NCBI GenBank assembly: GCA_035455185.1
Contig: DATIFQ010000050.1
Span: 1-20,121, forward strand
DNA from: JAEHDI01 sp035455185
GTDB lineage: Bacteria > Acidobacteriota > Terriglobia > Bryobacterales > Bryobacteraceae
Length of the DNA: 20,121 nucleotides
Reading direction: 5' to 3'
The position numbers and the translations under genes were made by a program. Below are positions 17,344 to 20,121 of this stretch, piece by piece. How positions within the stretch are numbered: position 1 is the first letter of the stretch; each line of letters begins with the position of its first letter. The notes under the pieces are model-generated. The model was not told where the DNA came from. It saw only the letters and a program-made list of their open reading frames with translations, and ran no database searches.

Positions 17344-17383
17344 GAATTCCTCCGTGACGTTCAAAAGGTGTAATCATAATTCT
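17344..17383. promoter_or_regulatory. 40-base divergent intergenic region
   Basis: These 40 bases separate two divergent Tat-signal genes. They contain the GGAGG of the RidA-like gene and, on the plus strand, AAAAGGTG (17363-17370) and an AT-rich stretch (CATAAT, 17375-17380). The space is too small for two ordinary promoters with leaders, so at least one promoter probably lies inside the opposite gene, or the transcripts overlap. No confident -35/-10 pair is visible. Confidence 0.3.
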
Positions 17384-18511
17384 ATGAGACGACGCGCCTT
17401 TCTGGGAATTCCGGCTGCTTCTGCATTCTCGTTTTCCGCGGATTCGGCGCCGGTGCCCAGATACAAGGTGGTCAGCGCCTATAAATCACAGGCCGGCCAG
17501 GGCATGCCCGGCTTGTTTCCCGGATCCGTCGTTTCGGTGCATTCGAATACATCCATCGACGAAACCACCGAGAAGGTCAACGCGCCAGCGGTGGCCCAGA
17601 TGGTGGCCGAAGGAATGAAGACGCTATGCGGAGTCAAGGACCCGCGAGACGCCTGGCGGCGCTTCTTCACCCCGCAGGACGTCGTCGGAATCAAAGTCAA
17701 CTGTTCGGGCGCCCCCGGAATCATGTCAACGCCGGCAGTAGTGGCGGAGATCGTGCGAAATCTGGTCGCGGTTGGCGTCAGGACAGAGCAGGTCTACATC
17801 TATGAGCGCTTCCAGAATCAGTTGGATAGCGTGAATTACGCGGCGCACGTGCCCCAAGGAGTGAAGATCGTTGCGATGGAGGGATTTTGGCGGGGCAGTA
17901 GCCGCAACTATGATCCAAAGACCTACGTCGAAGTGGACTTCTTCGGCGAAGACGACACGCGGTCTAACCTTGCCCGGCTCGTTTGCGACCCTCTTACGAA
18001 GATCATCAACGTGCCGAACATGAAGGACCACGGCGCCTCGGGCGTGACGGGCTGCTTGAAGAATATCGCCTACGGCAGCTTCTCGAACGTGGCGCGGTCG
18101 CACAGCGACGCGCGGACACACACGCTTTCCTTTATCGGGACGCTGGCCGCGGTGGAGCCGCTTCGTTCGAAGACCGTGCTTCAAATCATGGACGGGCTTC
18201 GCGGCGTCTGGCATGGAGGGCCTTTCTCGCCCTCACGCCGTTACAGGTTCTACCCGAAGCAAATGATGTTCGGCACCGACCCAGTGTCGATCGACCGGCT
18301 GTTGCTCGATATCATCGAAAACAAGCGGAAGGCGGAGGGTGCCCTCTCTGTCTGGGATCGCTCGACGGCTCACGTGAAACGGGGCGGTCTCGACTCTCCG
18401 CCCGACGTGAATCGCTACATACGTGAACCCGGGCACATCGAATATGCGTCGAAGCTTGGTCTCGGAGTGTATGACGTCGCCAAGATCCACGTGAAGAAGA
18501 TCGAACTCTGA
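17384..18511 (+). CDS. Tat-exported DUF362 domain protein
   Basis: The 375-residue protein begins MRRRAFLGIPAASAFSFSAD, a short twin-arginine signal. The rest fits DUF362: VVGIKVNCSGAPGIMSTPAVV (100-120, including the conserved nucleotide-like loop), IINVPNMKDHGASGVTGCLKN (207-227) and FGTDPVSIDRLLLDII near the end. There is no CxxCxxC ferredoxin-type cluster, unlike some DUF362 proteins. The family's reaction is not established. The ATG at 17384 is chosen because the Tat motif starts there; the frame is open to 17276 but that part is antisense to the RidA-like gene. The AAGG is 15 bases upstream, an unusually long spacing. The stop and the next start share one base (TGATG). Confidence 0.86.
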   Translation: MRRRAFLGIPAASAFSFSADSAPVPRYKVVSAYKSQAGQGMPGLFPGSVVSVHSNTSIDETTEKVNAPAVAQMVAEGMKTLCGVKDPRDAWRRFFTPQDVVGIKVNCSGAPGIMSTPAVVAEIVRNLVAVGVRTEQVYIYERFQNQLDSVNYAAHVPQGVKIVAMEGFWRGSSRNYDPKTYVEVDFFGEDDTRSNLARLVCDPLTKIINVPNMKDHGASGVTGCLKNIAYGSFSNVARSHSDARTHTLSFIGTLAAVEPLRSKTVLQIMDGLRGVWHGGPFSPSRRYRFYPKQMMFGTDPVSIDRLLLDIIENKRKAEGALSVWDRSTAHVKRGGLDSPPDVNRYIREPGHIEYASKLGLGVYDVAKIHVKKIEL

Positions 18512-19449
18512 TGATTGCCGTCATTCTTGCCCTTGTGTTGCCGGCACTCTATTGGGAGCAAGGGCCGGAGACCGCTCCCACCCTTCGGGAAGCCGGTGTG
18601 GAATGCGTCCATGTACCCGCGGCCAGCGCCGCTGCTTGGGAGAAGGCCGGATTTTGCCACGTGGGTGTCAGCCCGGCTACGCTCGAGGGCTTCCAGAAGG
18701 CGCTTACTCCGGGTGTGCGAATGATCGCCAATGAAGCCTCGGCGACGCGCTCGCCGTGGATCACCGCAAACGGCTGGCGTTTCGAGCGCGCGAAGGATAA
18801 GCGAGGCTACCTTTATGAGGCGAAAGCCGGTGTGGCTGCACTAGCGGCGGCAGAGGCGTTCACATACGACGCGGAGGCCCTAATCCGCATCGAACCGACC
18901 GACCTCAAGGAATTCGGACGTATGCTGGGGTTTCTGAAACGGGTGGACAAACCGCCTTTACCTTCTCTGGCTGACGTCGGCGTCGTGGACGACCGCTCAG
19001 CGCTTGTGGGCGAGGTCATGAACCTATTGCTCCGTCGGAACGTGCTATTTCGTGCGCTAGGAGCTCCGGATCTGAGTTACTCGATCAACATCCAGTTGGG
19101 CGTGAACTACCCGAAGTCCGAGGCCGCCAACCCGGGAGCCTTCGCTCTCAAGATCCGCCGGCAATTGACCGACGACAAACGCCTGCTCCAGATCTTCGGG
19201 AGCGCAGTCGTCATCGGACGGTTCACTTCGGACGGGAAGACCGCACGCCTCCACCTGCTCAACTACGGTAAACGGCCGGTCGAAGGGTTGCGCGTGAGGA
19301 TGAGAGGGTCCTACGGCAAACCGGCTCTACTCGTTGCTGGTCAGGAGAGCTCCACGGCGGAGGACTACATGGTCGCGGACGGCGGCACGGAGTTCAGCAT
19401 CCCGGTGATGGGCGCCTACTCTGTGGTTGATTTTTCTGTCGTTCAATAG
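18511..19449 (+). CDS. Secreted protein of unknown function, 312 aa
   Basis: I do not recognise this family. A short N-terminal hydrophobic stretch (MIAVILALVLPALYW) suggests export. Residues about 15-200 alternate helices and strands (ECVHVPAASAAAWEKAGF, DAEALIRIEPTDLKEFGRML) in a way compatible with part of a TIM-like barrel. The last ~90 residues look like a small beta-sandwich (ARLHLLNYGKRPVEGLRVRM, GTEFSIPVMGAYSVVDFSV), as found at the C-terminus of many glycoside hydrolases. That resemblance is impressionistic. The start overlaps the DUF362 stop by one base (TGATG), so the two products are probably made together by termination-reinitiation and act in one process. Confidence 0.75.
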   Translation: MIAVILALVLPALYWEQGPETAPTLREAGVECVHVPAASAAAWEKAGFCHVGVSPATLEGFQKALTPGVRMIANEASATRSPWITANGWRFERAKDKRGYLYEAKAGVAALAAAEAFTYDAEALIRIEPTDLKEFGRMLGFLKRVDKPPLPSLADVGVVDDRSALVGEVMNLLLRRNVLFRALGAPDLSYSINIQLGVNYPKSEAANPGAFALKIRRQLTDDKRLLQIFGSAVVIGRFTSDGKTARLHLLNYGKRPVEGLRVRMRGSYGKPALLVAGQESSTAEDYMVADGGTEFSIPVMGAYSVVDFSVVQ

Positions 19450-19462
19450 CAATGCAACAGCA

Positions 19463-19508
19463 ACGTCACTGGATTGTCACGAGTTCGTAACAATCGTTGC
19501 GCTATCTT
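19463..19508 (+). promoter_or_regulatory. Candidate Pho box plus -10 upstream of the PhoB-type gene
   Basis: Three 7-mers at an exact 11-base period, ACGTCAC (19463-19469), TTGTCAC (19474-19480) and TCGTAAC (19485-19491), match the layout of a Pho box (CTGTCAT-N4-CTGTCAT). The last one ends 11 bases before TATCTT (19503-19508), a -10-like hexamer, which is the usual Pho-promoter geometry. Predicted transcription starts near 19515, leaving an 11-base leader. The same bases form a near-perfect dyad (ATTGTCACGA / TCGTAACAAT, one mismatch, 19473-19494), so an operator for another regulator is an alternative. Confidence 0.45.
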
Positions 19509-19525
19509 TACGGTAAGCAAGACTT

Positions 19526-20121
19526 ATGAAAAAGATTCTGTTGGTCGAAGATGACAGCGACTTATTCGCTTTGTTGAAGTACAACCTGGAAAAAGAAGGC
19601 TATGCATTCGTCGGATCGCACACCGGCAAGGGCGCCATCGAGTTGTGCCGCCGCGAAAAGCCGGATCTCATCATTCTTGACATCATGCTGCCCGACTCTG
19701 ACGGTCTGGAGATTTGCAAGGGTATACGGAGTCACCCCGAGCTCTCCCATATTCCGATCATCTTCCTCACGGCACGGGCGGCCGAAACGGACCGCATCAT
19801 CGGCCTGGAGCTCGGTGCTAACGACTACATCGTGAAGCCGTTCTTCGTCCGGGAGCTGATCGCCCGGGTCAAGATCCAGTTTCGCGTTCAGGCCACACCG
19901 GCAAGAATTCTGAAGGCCGGTCCGCTCGAACTGGATCGCAACAGCATGCAGGTCCGACTCTATGGTAACCTGCTTGCCCTGACCGCGACTGAGTTCCGCC
20001 TGCTCGAGTTTTTGATGGGCCGCCCCGAAGTCGTTTTCAACCGCGAGCAGTTGCTCGACGCGGTGTGGGGGCACGATAGAGCGGTCACGGATCGGACCGT
20101 TGACGTCTACATCCTCCGTCT
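19526..20121 (+). CDS. OmpR/PhoB-family response regulator (3' end outside window)
   Basis: The 198 visible codons encode a full receiver domain and most of a winged-helix output domain. Receiver residues: acidic pocket E8-D9-D10, phospho-acceptor D52 in LIILDIMLPDSDG, T82 in IIFLTARAAE and K104 in YIVKPF. The DNA-binding part starts near residue 128 (KAGPLELD), with LTATEFRLLEFLMGRP and REQLLDAVWGHDRAVTDRTVDVYI, including the recognition helix. This is closest to PhoB/PhoP-type phosphate regulators. A partner kinase (PhoR) would be expected downstream, outside the window. There is only a weak GGTAAG-type ribosome-binding site before the ATG at 19526. It is probably not co-transcribed with the gene ending at 19449. 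Confidence 0.9.
   Translation, partial: MKKILLVEDDSDLFALLKYNLEKEGYAFVGSHTGKGAIELCRREKPDLIILDIMLPDSDGLEICKGIRSHPELSHIPIIFLTARAAETDRIIGLELGANDYIVKPFFVRELIARVKIQFRVQATPARILKAGPLELDRNSMQVRLYGNLLALTATEFRLLEFLMGRPEVVFNREQLLDAVWGHDRAVTDRTVDVYILR

Overview
The window is a GC-rich, gene-dense bacterial chromosome segment. I infer an acidobacterium of the Bryobacter/Solibacter type from gene content: several Tat-exported enzymes, a DUF362 protein with a Tat signal, a DUF4139 protein, orphan outer-membrane barrels, and an exported GH42-like enzyme beside an epimerase. No 16S or other taxonomic marker is present, so this is inference. I see no tRNA, rRNA, insertion sequence, phage gene or CRISPR array, and no gene-free stretch above 300 bases. 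The largest gap is about 230 bases, at 1474-1702.

Layout. 1-1473 (-): a secreted DUF4139 protein, cut by the window edge. 1703-3415 (+): an outer-membrane beta-barrel protein followed after 3 bases by a receiver-only response regulator. 3412-7068 (-): a VirB10-like membrane-anchored protein, a hairpin, then a tight run of a Tat-exported class V aminotransferase-like PLP enzyme, a NicO/RcnA-type nickel/cobalt exporter and a conserved unknown protein. 7148-9935 (+): dusB, rnhA, a small outer-membrane barrel and nadD. 9989-17343 (-): a Tat-exported RidA-like protein, a large Tat-exported GH42-like enzyme, a small four-helix membrane protein, an exported cellobiose-2-epimerase-like protein and a membrane-anchored MutS-like ATPase. 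17384-19449 (+): a Tat-exported DUF362 protein overlapping a secreted protein of unknown function. 19526-end (+): a PhoB-type response regulator, cut by the window edge.

How the parts may work together. dusB, rnhA and nadD are housekeeping genes for tRNA modification, RNA-DNA hybrid removal and NAD synthesis. The minus-strand block at 9989-16804 looks like an extracytoplasmic glycan-processing unit, with a hydrolase and an epimerase both carrying export signals, and a MutS-like gene attached at its end. Four proteins carry twin-arginine signals, and two of these (the PLP enzyme and the RidA-like protein) belong to families that are normally cytoplasmic and biochemically linked.

The best regulatory candidate lies upstream of the PhoB-type gene. 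It has three 7-mers at an 11-base period, as in a Pho box, correctly placed before a -10-like hexamer. The same bases also form a near-perfect palindrome, so the reading is ambiguous. I found no convincing wholly new system. The most unusual points are the exported versions of cytoplasmic enzyme families, the solo VirB10-like protein and the barrel/receiver gene pair.
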